DNA of 64,000 nt. Origin: Plasmopara viticola (taxonomy: Eukaryota > Oomycota > Peronosporomycetes > Peronosporales > Peronosporaceae). Below, one piece after another: positions 9,434 to 21,110 of this stretch. Under the pieces are notes generated by a model that did not search any database, was not told the DNA's origin, and saw nothing but the letters and a program-made list of their open reading frames with translations. Each line of letters starts with the position of its first letter. Position 1 is the first letter of the stretch. The translations under genes were made by a program, and so were the position numbers. The stretch spans positions 806,001 through 870,000 of the forward strand of contig MBPM02000008.1 in NCBI GenBank assembly GCA_001695595.3, written 5' to 3'.

Positions 9434-11208
9434 GCTTGGACGTTCAAGACAAGGGCTCTCTCTTCTTCGCCGTCTCTTTTGATACGAAGTATTGGTTGCA
9501 AAGCAATAACTCGCAGTATTATACATCTATTAATTTGTGCATGCTCAAAAATCAATGCACATAATTTTAATATGCACAAATTGATATATAGCAATTACAG
9601 TTGATCCGGTCGGCAACGGAATTAAACTCCATTGCATGTTACGTGTTTATTAGGATGGTAATGTATAAAGTAATCTTAGCATTGTAAGGATGCGACGTAC
9701 CATTTTGAGGGGGGTTACGGGAAGTTGCTCATATGGTCCGGGACGCAAAGACACTAGGCGAGCAGCGATAGTTCTACCACTCTTTGTTTATTCGCTTTAA
9801 AATGCATTTTGAAGAATAAATTGCATTTAATAAGTATATCGGTCCATTGCGAATAACTATGGAGATGGAGCTTAAAACACCGAAGGCGAATACGCTAATG
9901 TACGCTAATGAACCACCACGTGTTTGTAGTCTTAAGCTCGCGCCGCCAGACACTAATCAATGTAAGAGGCTTTACGTTGTACGAAAGAGTGGAGACCGGC
10001 CTATGCTAGTATATTTTTGCCAACGCACTGATGTGTTAATTACGAGACACTTATTCTAACACAAGCTGCTTTTGGTCGTGCGTAAGCCAACCCACCAAGT
10101 TGGTATGCACCGCGCAATGCCTTTAAAGCGTACGAAATCTTCAGCAGATTTAGTAGCAGCAAAAAATCGAGTGGAGAGGCCAGTGTGCTTCAGCAATAAA
10201 GATTACTAAATACACGAGAAAAGCACGTATGCAATTGAGTGACAGGTTTTTTTATTGAGTACCGGTATTTTTGAGGATAAAAACAAACAGTACTTACAAT
10301 TGTATTAGCGAATCGAAAAGACAGGCATGACGATCGCGCCACTATATCTCCGACTGTACCCAGTCTTCCTGGGTTGCAGCGCACTTGTACTGTTATATTA
10401 ATGAGTTAGTACCATAGTCTAGATGCCGACAAATATAACTGATGTGCTAAACAGGGTGGATTAAGCTTATGCCAGTGGTATTTCGCCATCGATGTGCGTC
10501 TACCCGTGATGCTGCGAAAACTACCTTTGACGTAACGCTTGCATATTGCAACTTTATGACTACAGCTTCAGAACCGACGTGTGAACCATGACATATCGCT
10601 TCAGTACTTGCTGACGACGGTCCCTCAACTGTTAGCAGCATTGTTACTCCTGTACTATGCGTGTACATTCTCGCGAACATCGAGTGCCCTCGTACACCGC
10701 ATGCTAGTGGTATCGTGTCTACACCAAAGCATCACGGGTTTAACTTTGATTTCGTTGATCATTTCGGCGTTCAACTTATCGCTGGGCGTATGCTGTTCCA
10801 TTCCAGTTTTATGGTACGGCACGCGTGCTATAGCGGGCCTTCTTTAATCTAATATTAAATGTTGCACTACACGATAATAGTCCTATCGATCAAACAAGAA
10901 GACAGCTCACTCAAATTGTGACCTGCTCGGAATCCATGGCACAAAGTTCAGACTTCAATTTGTACCCACGATTGGTCCATAGCTGTGCCACATTCATCAT
11001 GTTGCTAGCTCTAGCCAGCATCGAGCCTGCACACACTATCAAGGACATGAACTCTCGCATACATCACGCTAAACTCATCACGTTTTCTCGACGAGAACCC
11101 GTCCATGAAGCTTCGCCGTCAGTCTTTTGATTTTTGTCGATATCAAACCATTTTACATGGTCCTATCAGTCATACAATATACAAACTTCATTGTTGGATT
11201 TAGATAAC
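9434..11208. other. intergenic with short gene-like fragments
   Basis: There is no confident gene. A 70-codon frame at 9847-10059 (ending CKRLYVVRKSGDRPMLVYF) and an 88-codon hydrophobic frame at 10581-10847 (LLTTVPQLLAALLLLYYA) look like remnants of coding sequence, but no family was recognised. The region nearest 9434-9600 likely carries the mS23 promoter. Confidence 0.4.
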
Positions 11209-11823
11209 TCAATGCACTAGATGCACCCACGGATCTTCGAGAAACGACGGCTGGAAAAGTATGCGTGCTGGTTCGTCTCGTTCAACACACTGCTGTGGTA
11301 GTCGAGGAGGCATCTCGATTGGCGGTTGCATATATACATTCTGTGTGTTGATCGCAGCGCCTTCCGCTTCCTCGTCCCATGCACTCGCCTCAAGTCCCTT
11401 CCACGGATCTTCCAAAAACGACGGCATAAAGAACTTGGCAACATCGCGTGCATCGTCACTCGGTATGCGCTTGCGTTTATTCGGTACCTGATACCGGTTC
11501 CATGCGCGAAACGTTCTGTCGTCCTGCTGGTGAAACCCACCGCGTCCCCTCCCGCGTCCTCGTCCCCCACGGCGACCTCGACCTCGCTGGACCGGCATTT
11601 GCGCTGGCATATGTTGCTGAAACTTTGGCTGACGTCGCTGCATCTGTGCCATCATTTTCTGCAACTGCGGTGGCATCAAAGGCGGCGGAGTTGCACCCGG
11701 TTGGTGCATCTTGTCTTTTGACCTTAATCCCTTTTCCGATTCGTCGTCTATGGTGTGGACCACACGGACTCGCCTCGGCTCGGGCTTTTTACCAAGTGGT
11801 CCCCGCATCGCGTTGTCTATCAT
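11209..11823 (-). CDS. MPLKIP-like protein with a duplicated SFLEDPW motif
   Basis: A 204-aa intronless frame. The N-terminal half is basic and Pro/Gln-rich with an RG-rich run near residues 78-95 (RGRGRRGGRGRGRGRGG), typical of RNA-binding or disordered regions. The motif FFMPSFLEDPWKGLE lies near residue 131. A second copy, LFQPSFLEDPWVHL, forms the extreme C-terminus. Human MPLKIP/TTDN1 (M-phase-specific PLK1-interacting protein, mutated in trichothiodystrophy) ends with a closely similar S-x-LEDPW-x-GLE block and is also Gly/Arg/Pro rich, so an MPLKIP-family role is proposed. Carrying two copies is unusual. The start (11823) is 113 bp from the divergent PRPF40 start. Confidence 0.55.
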   Translation of the reverse strand: MIDNAMRGPLGKKPEPRRVRVVHTIDDESEKGLRSKDKMHQPGATPPPLMPPQLQKMMAQMQRRQPKFQQHMPAQMPVQRGRGRRGGRGRGRGRGGFHQQDDRTFRAWNRYQVPNKRKRIPSDDARDVAKFFMPSFLEDPWKGLEASAWDEEAEGAAINTQNVYMQPPIEMPPRLPQQCVERDEPARILFQPSFLEDPWVHLVH

Positions 11824-11936
11824 TCCAAGAGTCGACCAACACTCGTGCCGCGCCCGTGACGCTCAACGTGTTGAAGTGGGGCTTGGCTCGTGTCTTGGGA
11901 CCCTCCGCGCCACCGCTCTGTCGACGCTCATCGATC

Positions 11937-14480
11937 ATGAGCCACTATGGTCCGCCAACCAGCAACACGGCGTTCCCGCGTGGCACTGCGCCCGCATTGC
12001 GCGGCCCGCCACCCGCTTATCCCCGTGGCATTGCGCCGCCATTCCTGCCACCTTTCCATACGCAAGGTCCACCGCCTTCCTTTGCCTTTCATGGTCCGCC
12101 GCCGTCGTTCCACGCACCTCGCCCGCCGCTTCACCTCAATCTGACGGCGACGCCCAACTACCCCGCGCCACCGTCCCCGGCTTCACCTCCGTCCATTCTC
12201 CCGTTTGGATGGCAGGAATCCAGGACACCACAGGGCGCATTGTACTATTACAATGCGACGACGGGCGTGAGTACGTTTGACCTGCCAACGTCCGACTTGA
12301 ATCCGTCGACGTGGGTTGAATACAAGGACGAAGCCACGGGGGCGTCGTATTATTTCAATACTGTCACAAGGGAGACGGTGTGGGATCAACCGGAAGAGTT
12401 TCGGATGCAAAAAGCACGCGAACAAGTTGCCAAGATGACAAGTGAAGCGCTATTGGCCAGGTCGCCCGTCAATACCCACGTTGAGACGCCAAGATCCGTC
12501 CAACCAACGCATCAAGTTGAGCAACAAGAGCAAGACGAAGAAGAAACGAAGCAACTGGAAGCACAAGCCCAAGGGCGTCAAACACGCAAAGAAGTGCAAG
12601 AACAACAACAAGCTGCCGAATTTATTGACATGCCACGTCCGGAACGTCTCGCGGCGTTCAAACAATTTTTAGAAGAGAAACAGATTCCTCCTACCTTGAA
12701 ATGGGGCGACGCACAGCGTTTGATTGGCAAAGAGACGAGTTTGCACAGTGACGCTCGCTGGAAGTTTGCGTTGCAAACCGTGGGGGAAAAGAAACAAGCG
12801 TATGCCGAGTATTGTACTCAAGCAAAGAATCGGTTGACGATTGAAAAGCGTCGATTGGTAAAGAAAGCGCGCGAAGAGTTTATCGAACTGCTTGGACTGT
12901 TCGAAACGACTTTGGCGCCTTCACGTCGTCAACAAGTTTCTTGGGATGAAGTGAATGAGAGCAATACTTTCTATGCTTTGCGCAACGATGCACGATGGAT
13001 TGCGATTGAAGAAGTTCGTGAGAAACAACAGCTTTTTGCGGCGTTTATGCAAGACTTGGAACGAAATCAGAAAGCGCGTTTGGCCAAGCAACGGGATGCG
13101 TTAAAGGTGGGGTTTCTCACGCTCTTGCGGCAGCGTGTAGAAGCCAAGGAGTTGGACTTTGAGAGTCGTTTATCAAAGCGTTTGGATAGTGACTTGAAAC
13201 GCCGTATGTTGGAAATGCTGGAAGAAGTTACTTTGTCGGATGGTAAAGACAAAGTTGGGGAAGATGCACTTCGGATTGTAGATCGACATGACGTGTATGA
13301 CTGGACGGAAGAGTTTGTACGCGAACGTCGAGAGTTTGAGCATGCAAAACGGAAGCGTGAACGTGTTGAACGTGCCGAACGTACGAAGCGATTAGAACTT
13401 GAATTGAGCGATCGATTGAAAGAGCTGGCAGATTGTGGTAAGTTGACGGTTGGAAGCACGTGGGACGAGTTTGCTGCCGAGTATTTAAAGGAGGCAAGCG
13501 AACAGATAGTGAAAGAGAGAAAAAAGGAAGACGGCGTTACGGAAGATGATGAAGAGGAACAAGACGGTGAGCATTTGCATTGGAAGACGCAACGACGGAT
13601 CTTTGACAGGTCTGTACGCCGACTCCGTTGCGCTCTAGAGCCTTTAGCTACTGTCATTCGCGCATGTTTAGATCGAAATGAACCCGCTTTAAGAGTGATG
13701 GACGACACTACGTTTGCTGTGTACGTCGATGCGCTACGAAGTGGAGTGAGTAAAGCAACTGAAACGAATGCAACTGAAGAAGGGGAAGAAAAAATGGACA
13801 CATCGAAAAAGATAGTTAAGATAGACGAGGTGGAGACGCTTGATCCGAATGAAGTGACTGCAGCTCTTGAGACTGCTGTCAAGGCACAGAGGGAGAGCGA
13901 CGACGTGGTATTTCCAGATTACGTTCGTCAAGTGTACGACATGTGGGTTGCCATGGCGAAAGAAGACAGGAGGAGGGAAGACGACAAGAAAGGGAAGCGG
14001 CGCAAGCGAAGTCACAAGGAGAGTCACGATGAGGATGAAGCAGAACATTTGCGTCGTTCTCGTCGTCGTTCTTCAACTGTAGATGAAAATGAAGAAGATA
14101 AGAGTCACAGGAAACGTCGAAGCCGTCGATCCTCTAGAAAGCGTCGTCATAGCCACGCGTCGTCATCTGCGTCACGGTCTCGATCCAAGTCTCGACGTAG
14201 CTCACGACGGACTCATTCCCACTCGCGATCCCGTGATCGTGCGGGTGGATTACCTCCTAGTTTAGCTGCTGTCAACATCAAGCCAACAACTGATCGAGGC
14301 ACTGAAAAGCTCTTATCACCGCTTCGAACACCATCAAAATTGCTGTCAGAAGCCGAAGAAGCTGCCAAGGCAGAAGAAATCATCCGACAAGCTCGATTAA
14401 AGATGCAAGTACAGGGCAAAACCAGTTCGGACGATGATGAATTGGAAGAAGGCGAGGAGGTGGAGGAGGGTGAAGAATAG
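11937..14480 (+). CDS. PRPF40: pre-mRNA-processing factor 40 (PRP40/PRPF40) homologue
   Basis: PRP40 is a U1 snRNP-associated splicing factor that bridges the 5' splice site and branch-point proteins. The 847-aa protein begins with a Pro-rich region (residues 1-88). Two WW domains follow at about 91-118 (GWQESRTPQGALYYYN) and 126-153 (YKDEATGASYYFNTVTRETV), then a coiled/Gln-rich linker. From about 220 to 690 come FF-type repeats, e.g. RLAAFKQFLEEKQIPPTLKW, EEFIELLG and LKVGFLTLL. The C-terminus (about 700-770) is an RS-rich tail (RRSRRSSRKRRHS), ending in an acidic stretch. The frame is open upstream to 11448, but that part overlaps the antisense MPLKIP-like gene, so MSHYGPPTS at 11937 is preferred as the start. 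No intron is needed. Confidence 0.9.
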   Translation: MSHYGPPTSNTAFPRGTAPALRGPPPAYPRGIAPPFLPPFHTQGPPPSFAFHGPPPSFHAPRPPLHLNLTATPNYPAPPSPASPPSILPFGWQESRTPQGALYYYNATTGVSTFDLPTSDLNPSTWVEYKDEATGASYYFNTVTRETVWDQPEEFRMQKAREQVAKMTSEALLARSPVNTHVETPRSVQPTHQVEQQEQDEEETKQLEAQAQGRQTRKEVQEQQQAAEFIDMPRPERLAAFKQFLEEKQIPPTLKWGDAQRLIGKETSLHSDARWKFALQTVGEKKQAYAEYCTQAKNRLTIEKRRLVKKAREEFIELLGLFETTLAPSRRQQVSWDEVNESNTFYALRNDARWIAIEEVREKQQLFAAFMQDLERNQKARLAKQRDALKVGFLTLLRQRVEAKELDFESRLSKRLDSDLKRRMLEMLEEVTLSDGKDKVGEDALRIVDRHDVYDWTEEFVRERREFEHAKRKRERVERAERTKRLELELSDRLKELADCGKLTVGSTWDEFAAEYLKEASEQIVKERKKEDGVTEDDEEEQDGEHLHWKTQRRIFDRSVRRLRCALEPLATVIRACLDRNEPALRVMDDTTFAVYVDALRSGVSKATETNATEEGEEKMDTSKKIVKIDEVETLDPNEVTAALETAVKAQRESDDVVFPDYVRQVYDMWVAMAKEDRRREDDKKGKRRKRSHKESHDEDEAEHLRRSRRRSSTVDENEEDKSHRKRRSRRSSRKRRHSHASSSASRSRSKSRRSSRRTHSHSRSRDRAGGLPPSLAAVNIKPTTDRGTEKLLSPLRTPSKLLSEAEEAAKAEEIIRQARLKMQVQGKTSSDDDELEEGEEVEEGEE

Positions 14481-14719
14481 AGTAGATCAATATGGCGACG
14501 TGAATAAGCAGCATCACATGACCACGATTGACATGTCTAAAGAATGACGGGGAATGTTAGTGTCATTATAACTACGCCGTTAGATTATTTTCATGTTCAT
14601 TCACACATCTAAATCGGCGACAGTCACTCAGAAAATTCTTTACGTCGGCTTCGTAGGACATACTTCACCGATTTGACTGATACGGGTATTAGAGAAAAAA
14701 AGTTTGCTATAAAATCAAA

Positions 14720-14917
14720 TCATACACACCCAGTCATTTTCTGCCATTCTGGTCTCATTTTTGTGAGCTTTTCGAACCGAGGTTGGTAATGTTTCGCTTG
14801 GGGCCGACGCTCCCAATCTGGTCGATTATAAGAAAAAATTCGTGGCTCTTCGGGCTCGAACCCAGAAGCATTGTTCACTAATCCACGACTGGGATCAGGG
14901 TGGTATAGCGATGGTAG
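14720..14917 (-). pseudogene. isolated coding-like exon or gene remnant
   Basis: On the minus strand a frame from 14917 to a TGA at 14720 reads PSLYHPDPSRGLVNNASGF, then EPEEPRIFSYNRPDWERRP, QAKHYQPRF and RPEWQKM. The aromatic, Pro- and Trp-containing composition looks like a conserved protein end rather than random sequence. A CAG acceptor (14918-14920) sits just upstream, after GGCTAACAT which resembles a branch site. Frames at 15003-15153 could be earlier exons, but no splice choice tested kept the frame. It is either the last exon of an unresolved gene or a relic. No function is assigned. Confidence 0.35.
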
Positions 14918-17900
14918 CTGATGTTAGCCTCCATCACTGATACACCACTTTTCGAAATAGCCAAGGCGACTGTATGAATGGATGCTCCAAGGATAGACGC
15001 ACGTCGCACACACCGCTTTCGAGTGCAAGCGCTACGACGCAAAAAGAGATCGAGCAAACTTGTTTGAGAGTCCAACGAATTGTAGCGGTCGGTTCGGGTT
15101 TTTGAAAAGCTTAAGATCAGGACTGTAAGCTCATTTACTTCCTCATTGTTCAATGTCTAGTTGTTTCATATGACAACTTTGATGGTTTGTAGACAGCAAG
15201 GCTCAGAATTTGGCCGATCCAAAACAACGCATTGGGTCAAAACTTGATTGAATGAACGCCAACTATGAGAAATTACGTGCTGCTAAATTTGATAGATTGC
15301 TACTGCCGCATCATAATGTAAGAATTTATTTCACCTCTCATGGCGTTCAGAGAACCTAACAGCATGTTATGGGATTCATTCAACACACACAAAGCTATTA
15401 TATAAACAATCTTGACAAATATTCGTCCATGCAGATCTTGATCAGCTGTATGGACCACACTTTTGAGGTCATGAGAACCACTAAACGTTATGCCAGCATC
15501 AACAAATGTGCTTTCATGACTTCTTTGTGAGCAGCCATGAGATCGTTGTAGTCTTCGAAAACGTTAACACCACGACCCCAAAAAAGATCCATTTAATTAT
15601 TTGAACATGGTCACGTGGGTCCTGCGAAGTTTTTGTCTACTCCTTTAAAAGAATGCCTGCGGAAAAGTTCTGGACAAGTTTTTCTTTATCAAGAAGTGTA
15701 GATCAACCCTAAGCAAAGCTATATGGCGTCGTTTGCGACACTCCAGACTATGTCAACGCCTGCGAATCACCAAGGTTTAAAAGTATTGTTAATGCGTGAG
15801 CTACTCGCTGCATCCAAGGTAGCTGAAGCATAAGTGCTTTGTTTCTAATAAGGAACTGCTTGCAATGAAGGATGCACTTGTAAAATTTTGAGGGCATCTT
15901 TCGAGTTCTAAGCTCTTCGTGATCTAAACGAATCTAGAGTTTTTATGAACAGCGATAGATACGTCTCACTTGCACAAATGATAAGATGGCTGTCATTCTT
16001 CGCGAAATATTGCCTTTATGTTAAGACAAAACCGGACAAGATGAATATGTTTATTGTTGCTTTTTCATACATGCCGAATATTTTTAGAGTGGCTGATTTT
16101 GCGTGTTTAAATCCTCTTTGAACGGACTATTATGTCTGGCATATAAAAGTAGTGTCAATTTAGGAATATTGGTGCGGTTGTTTAAAGTGCAAGAGTCAAG
16201 TAGTTGAATCCTGGACAGCAAACTCATCTGCTAATTGTACTCAAGTGAATCTGGAAAACTTTGCTCTGGCCTTTGTTTTGGACAGCGTGGACCACAAGTA
16301 CGTTATACGCCTGGAGGGGCGTGATGGTTAACTAAGCGCTGACTGAGCATTTTTTTGATTCTCATGGCATAGTGGCGTCTCTACATGACCAAATAAATGG
16401 CCAAGTACGATAAACCTTTGAGTTCTGTTCAAGAGTTATGCCCGCAGCTCACACGTCGGCTACTTTGAAGAGCCTTCAAGTATATACGCCTATAAATTTG
16501 GCTTTGGATTGCCAAATGCAGGCGGCTACAAAGAAAAAGACATTGAAAGTGTGCCGATTAAGTAAGTCGGTGCCTATGACAACTGAGTCAGCTGATATAG
16601 CTGAATGACATTCAGCAGAAGTTCTCTTTGTCACATCGTTGATAAAATGTGGTCGTTCAAACGAAGGTGTCGAATAAGGATCCGCTGTTTACATGTAAAT
16701 AAGTCACTCGCTGGTGCTAACAGTATACCATCAAGAAGCGGATAGTCAGTCGAAGAGAGCAAACTTTGCACTCTAAGGCACAATGCGCGCTGAGATGTCG
16801 CATTATGGCCGAAATTTTGGCCAGGGTTGAGTTTGCTTGTGGCTATGCACCGACGAAGTATATGAAATAAAATTAAGATACCTTAGATTTTTTTAGCTTC
16901 TTCGAATCATGAATGTTTCTGGTATAAGTGGTTGGAAAATATGTTCTTATCGAGCTGTATTTATTAGACACAGAAATATTTTCGGATTTCGTCAACTGTC
17001 GCCTAATAAAATTTAAAAGAGAAGCAAATGAAGTGAGATCATCCGCCCTGTCAAATATGATGGAAAACAAAAAAATGTACAAAACGGGATATAATAATGC
17101 TGGATGCTGAAACCTTACTACTTGAGAGGGTAAAATTAATATTTACGCACTGAATGAAGCGTTGTTTCATTAAGCCCTACTAATTCTGAGAAGACACATT
17201 TCAGAAAGATGCGAGCATTTCACTTCGTTCGTCTCAAGTGGTTTGATGAAAGGAGCCGTAACTGGCTCCTTAATTGCTCAGAAAATTTTGTGTTATTTGA
17301 GATACTGAAAATTAATATAAGCGATTTTGAATTACATCATTTCTGTCAATCCCGCTGATAAAGCAAGTACGTGTGGCTACATTGTAGCTCGTAGTTTTAT
17401 AGTTACTGCTATGTCAACACAAAGCGTTATGCGCTATCAGCTACCGACTGAGCCTGGACCTCACTAAAAAGGGAAGAAGCTCCCCAGCCTTGTCTACAGA
17501 CTTCGCGCTAAAGCGCATAGTGATCGCCTCGGTCTTTAATTTCATTGATCATGTGACAGAAAAAGTTTGTTTTTAAAAAGAGAACAGCTGCGTCTTCACT
17601 ACCCCAGCAAAACTCCAGAGCAACTCAAGCGCGTACGATCTCCCGTGCAGAAGCTGTTGCTCTTTATTTAAAGGCATTATGCCGAGGCATTAGTTGGAGT
17701 AGAAATGTCAGCAATAGAATTTGGACCCGCACGAATGTTGTGACCTGTAATCAGAAGCAGCGGTCGCCTCGTTAGATTTTTTCAAAATTGTAATCGTGTG
17801 TCGGATTAGCCTCGTATCCGTACTCAAGGTTTTAGCTCCTAGCTGTTGGCTAAGCATTTTTTTGAAGCCGAGTACTTATCTGAAGCATTTTTTATCCTAA

Positions 17901-20648
17901 TTAACAGGTATCCAAATTAATTTTTAGATTGCGAACGTGAGAGAAGTCGTGCAAAGTGGACTAAATTGTTCGTATTCATCAACAGGTCTTTAATTAACTT
18001 TCTTATTGATCTGCGTGGCTAAAGCCCAAAGAGTTCCCAATAGCACCTCGGTCCACGTCCAATACACTTTGAACTTACGGCTTTTTGCAAAGACAAACGA
18101 AATCTTCAATGTGATTGCTGGAGCACGGGCAGAATGGCTGTGATGTTTCTTAATGATGCCTGGCAGCGAATGACTTCCGGTAACTACTCGTAATGCCTAA
18201 AGCCTTGCTTTGCATCGTATCCTAATTCGGCAGATTGCTGCTGTCACTCATTTTTTTGCTATCCAATCTAATCAGAAATTGAGTCGACCTCTTGCAATAT
18301 GGCGCCTTTAAAAAATATCTGGCGTTGGGCGCGTCACACAATCTATCGCTACCTATGTTAGTGAGATCGATCAGTGAAGCCACCCCACGGTTAATTCCTG
18401 TGATGTCATTCCTTCTGTCTCGTCCCCAAACCACTGGTGTTATCAATAACAATGGCATATCAGAGGGAAATTTGCTTTTGAAATTTGCTGATGGTGTTAG
18501 ATAACTGTCAACCGAAGTTCTAGTGGGACTTCTTGTCTCTGTCACCACTCAATGCTGGGTATATCAGTGGACTGATAGGTGAAGAGAATCAGCATTCACA
18601 CGCTCTTCGTCGACCAAGAGTAGCGGTTATTATCGCCTTTATAGCCTAAGTGAGTGAGCCACATTTTGTTATATAGATACAGCCATTACGGTAGGCACAC
18701 CCTTTGGCGTAGCGCAATCTTTGATGCAATTACCGCCTTGGAGCTGATGTAAGCTTAAGTCATCAAAGACGATCTGACCGATTGCAATCTGCTTTGCTCA
18801 TCGTTGTACGAATCGGCGGATCTCTAGTATGAAAGCGGGTAAAGTCGCTGGTCGTTTTCTGTTGGGCGTATAGTCACGCTTAAGTGGAGGATGATTTACA
18901 AAATCCAAGCCCACTATTTAAAACTAGCTTTCTATGGAAATGGAGGAATGCCTATAGCAAGAACGGGGTAATTACGCTTGGTAGTCGAATATAGTTTCTT
19001 AATTACCAAAAGGTCGCTTGTGTCCGTCCTCAATAAGCTATTCAAATGCGCAAGCGAATGCATTGTCGGATGCGTCGCGAACGACGCTGAATATTCATGT
19101 TAGATCCGCTAACACTAGGAGTCTGATGAAGCCTATTTTTAAGCTATCGAAACCATCCTGGTGCGGATTTTTACTGCGATACTCAATGCCATATTTCCTT
19201 ACCAGGGATACCTCGCTGCTGGCTCCATCCACGATAGCCGATAAGCCAATTAAAGCTAATTCTAATGGGGTGTATCGACAACAAGTGGACTTGGTCCTGA
19301 GTGATGGCAACTTCCTGCCTCTAATAGCGAGTTCAGTCAACACTTTTTTAGGCCCTTGGACACCACTAAGGCCCACGCTCTCGGCCATGTACCTTATTTG
19401 ACTGGTGGATGTTGCTTTGCTTGGCAACGCTTAGGTCCATTGATACTACTTGAGTCAACAGAGTTCGGATCAGATCTATTGTATGAGGTACTGACCATTC
19501 ATAACGGGCTTTCTGTTTGTGAATGTGCCCTACTTAAAAGCAATAGAAATATTCTTTTGCGTATTTGAGGTCTGCACTCAAAAATTTATGTCCGAGGCGG
19601 TCCTTCGCTAGAACAGTCCTCATCTTGACTTGTCCAAGTATTGGCGCCAGATTGAAGCCGCCGGCCCCATAAAAATTGAAGCTATGTCAAGTCAGCGGTG
19701 AAACAACGCTTTTTTTGCCGCATACTAAAAAGTAAAATTGTGCCTCTGAGATCCATTGTTGACTCTGTATAACGAAGCGCGCAAGCTGCAACTATCGTGG
19801 GAGCAAGTAGTAAGTGCATCTTTGTAAAACATTAAAGAGTGCGCGCAAGTTGTCGAGGACACAAATAAGCGTGAGAAAAATAGACATAGAATTTCTCAGG
19901 AGATTTTTCAGTAGTCAAGCTGCAATTAATTGTACAATCAATTTTACAGAAAACGTTGTGAATTTTTTTTCAAGTCTTGGTAGACTTTGGCGCGTCGAGG
20001 AAACTGTGCCGGCAAAGGGTTGCCAAAAATCAGAATATATTAACTGATGCTCTAAAAGAGAGTCAAGCAAACAAGTCAGTTGTGGTTTGACTAATAATCA
20101 CGACGGGTTTAGACGCTCCTAAGTTTCAGACTAGTTTGGATATGTATTCTATAAATTTTAAACGCATACTGTTCTCAACATGGACAAGTATGACTTATCT
20201 AAAATATGAGTAGCATGGTTTGACCAACATAAGGTATAGAGGTAGGAATGCACATGGGAAGCGAAGCAGGATCGACAACGCGTAGACTAGCTCCGCTATA
20301 AGGAAAAAGGAGTGCTGTACGAATTTGAGAACAACGAACAATCTTGAGGCTGGCAAATGGACTTTAGTTTCGAAGATTAACAATTTGTTTAATCGTTGTG
20401 TCACTGCACATGCGTCGTAGTAGAAGGTACTGTCAAAGGTATTGGAGTCACTGGTTCTCGGCGCCTTCGAGGTCATGGCTGGATTAAAAGCCGAAAATAG
20501 CTCAGAGATGATATTACTAAATATGAACAATTTATTTGAGATCCTTCTATGAGACTAAGATGTTTTGAATCAGCCTTATACACAGCGTGTATTGCGCTTT
20601 GGATCAAAAATCCAAAAGAGTCCACAGAACCTGTATATATTTTATTTA

Positions 20649-20811
20649 GGGAAATGATACCGGGCAGGCACTTTTCGCTAACGGGCAGGCACTGATGTTT
20701 ATATAAATTAAATTGATTAGCCAATACAGAGAAGAAATACCAATCAATTTAATTCATATAAACATCAGTGCCTGTCCGTTAGCGAAAAGTGCCTGCCCGA
20801 TATCATTTCCC
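20649..20811. mobile_element. palindromic MITE with 8-bp target-site duplication
   Basis: The element is 163 bp and almost fully self-complementary. The left arm starts GGGAAATGATACCGGGCAGG and the right arm ends with its inverse (CCTGCCCGATATCATTTCCC). Arms of about 70 bp with few mismatches flank a loop of about 21 bp near 20720-20740. It is bordered by perfect direct repeats TTTATTTA at 20641-20648 and 20812-20819, which is the expected 8-bp target-site duplication. An 8-bp duplication fits hAT-type (or P-type) transposases. It encodes nothing and would be a non-autonomous fold-back element mobilised in trans. The short duplication and intact arms suggest a fairly recent insertion. Confidence 0.75.
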
Positions 20812-21083
20812 TTTATTTAAGGAAAACACAGATGTGATGTCCAGAAGCTTACAGGCAATGTCCAGTAATCGTGATAGCAGTAAGACCTCATTCAAACTTT
20901 TTGCCGAAAAGGCAAAGTGTACCAATGTGCGATAGTCAAAACCTCCACACTCGTCACAAATATGTATCTGAGTTAAACGTGGCGACAAGCTGATGCTTCA
21001 AATACGCTGAACACTTTTTAACACCCCTTGCAAGAAAGGCGTGTTGCTTACACCATGTGTAGGTGTATATTGTTTAGTGCGCA

Positions 21084-21110
21084 AATTGGGTAGATGTTTA
21101 CTACCCAATT
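21084..21110. repeat. short perfect hairpin
   Basis: The arms AATTGGGTAG and CTACCCAATT are perfectly complementary around a 7-nt loop. It lies in the desert with no neighbouring gene, and its function is unknown. Confidence 0.45.

Noticed and set aside
11448..11936. Upstream extension of the PRPF40 frame (163 extra codons)
   Set aside because: It overlaps the antisense MPLKIP-like gene and has a composition unlike the PRPF40 N-terminus; the ATG at 11937 gives a natural Pro-rich start.
13067..13882. 271-codon minus-strand frame inside PRPF40
   Set aside because: It is a shadow of the real plus-strand gene: Ser/Arg-rich low-complexity sequence generated by the complementary strand.
14826..14860. 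tRNA T-arm-like sequence on the minus strand (GGGTTCGAGCCC)
   Set aside because: The required acceptor, D and anticodon stems could not be formed around it, and it sits inside a coding-like frame.
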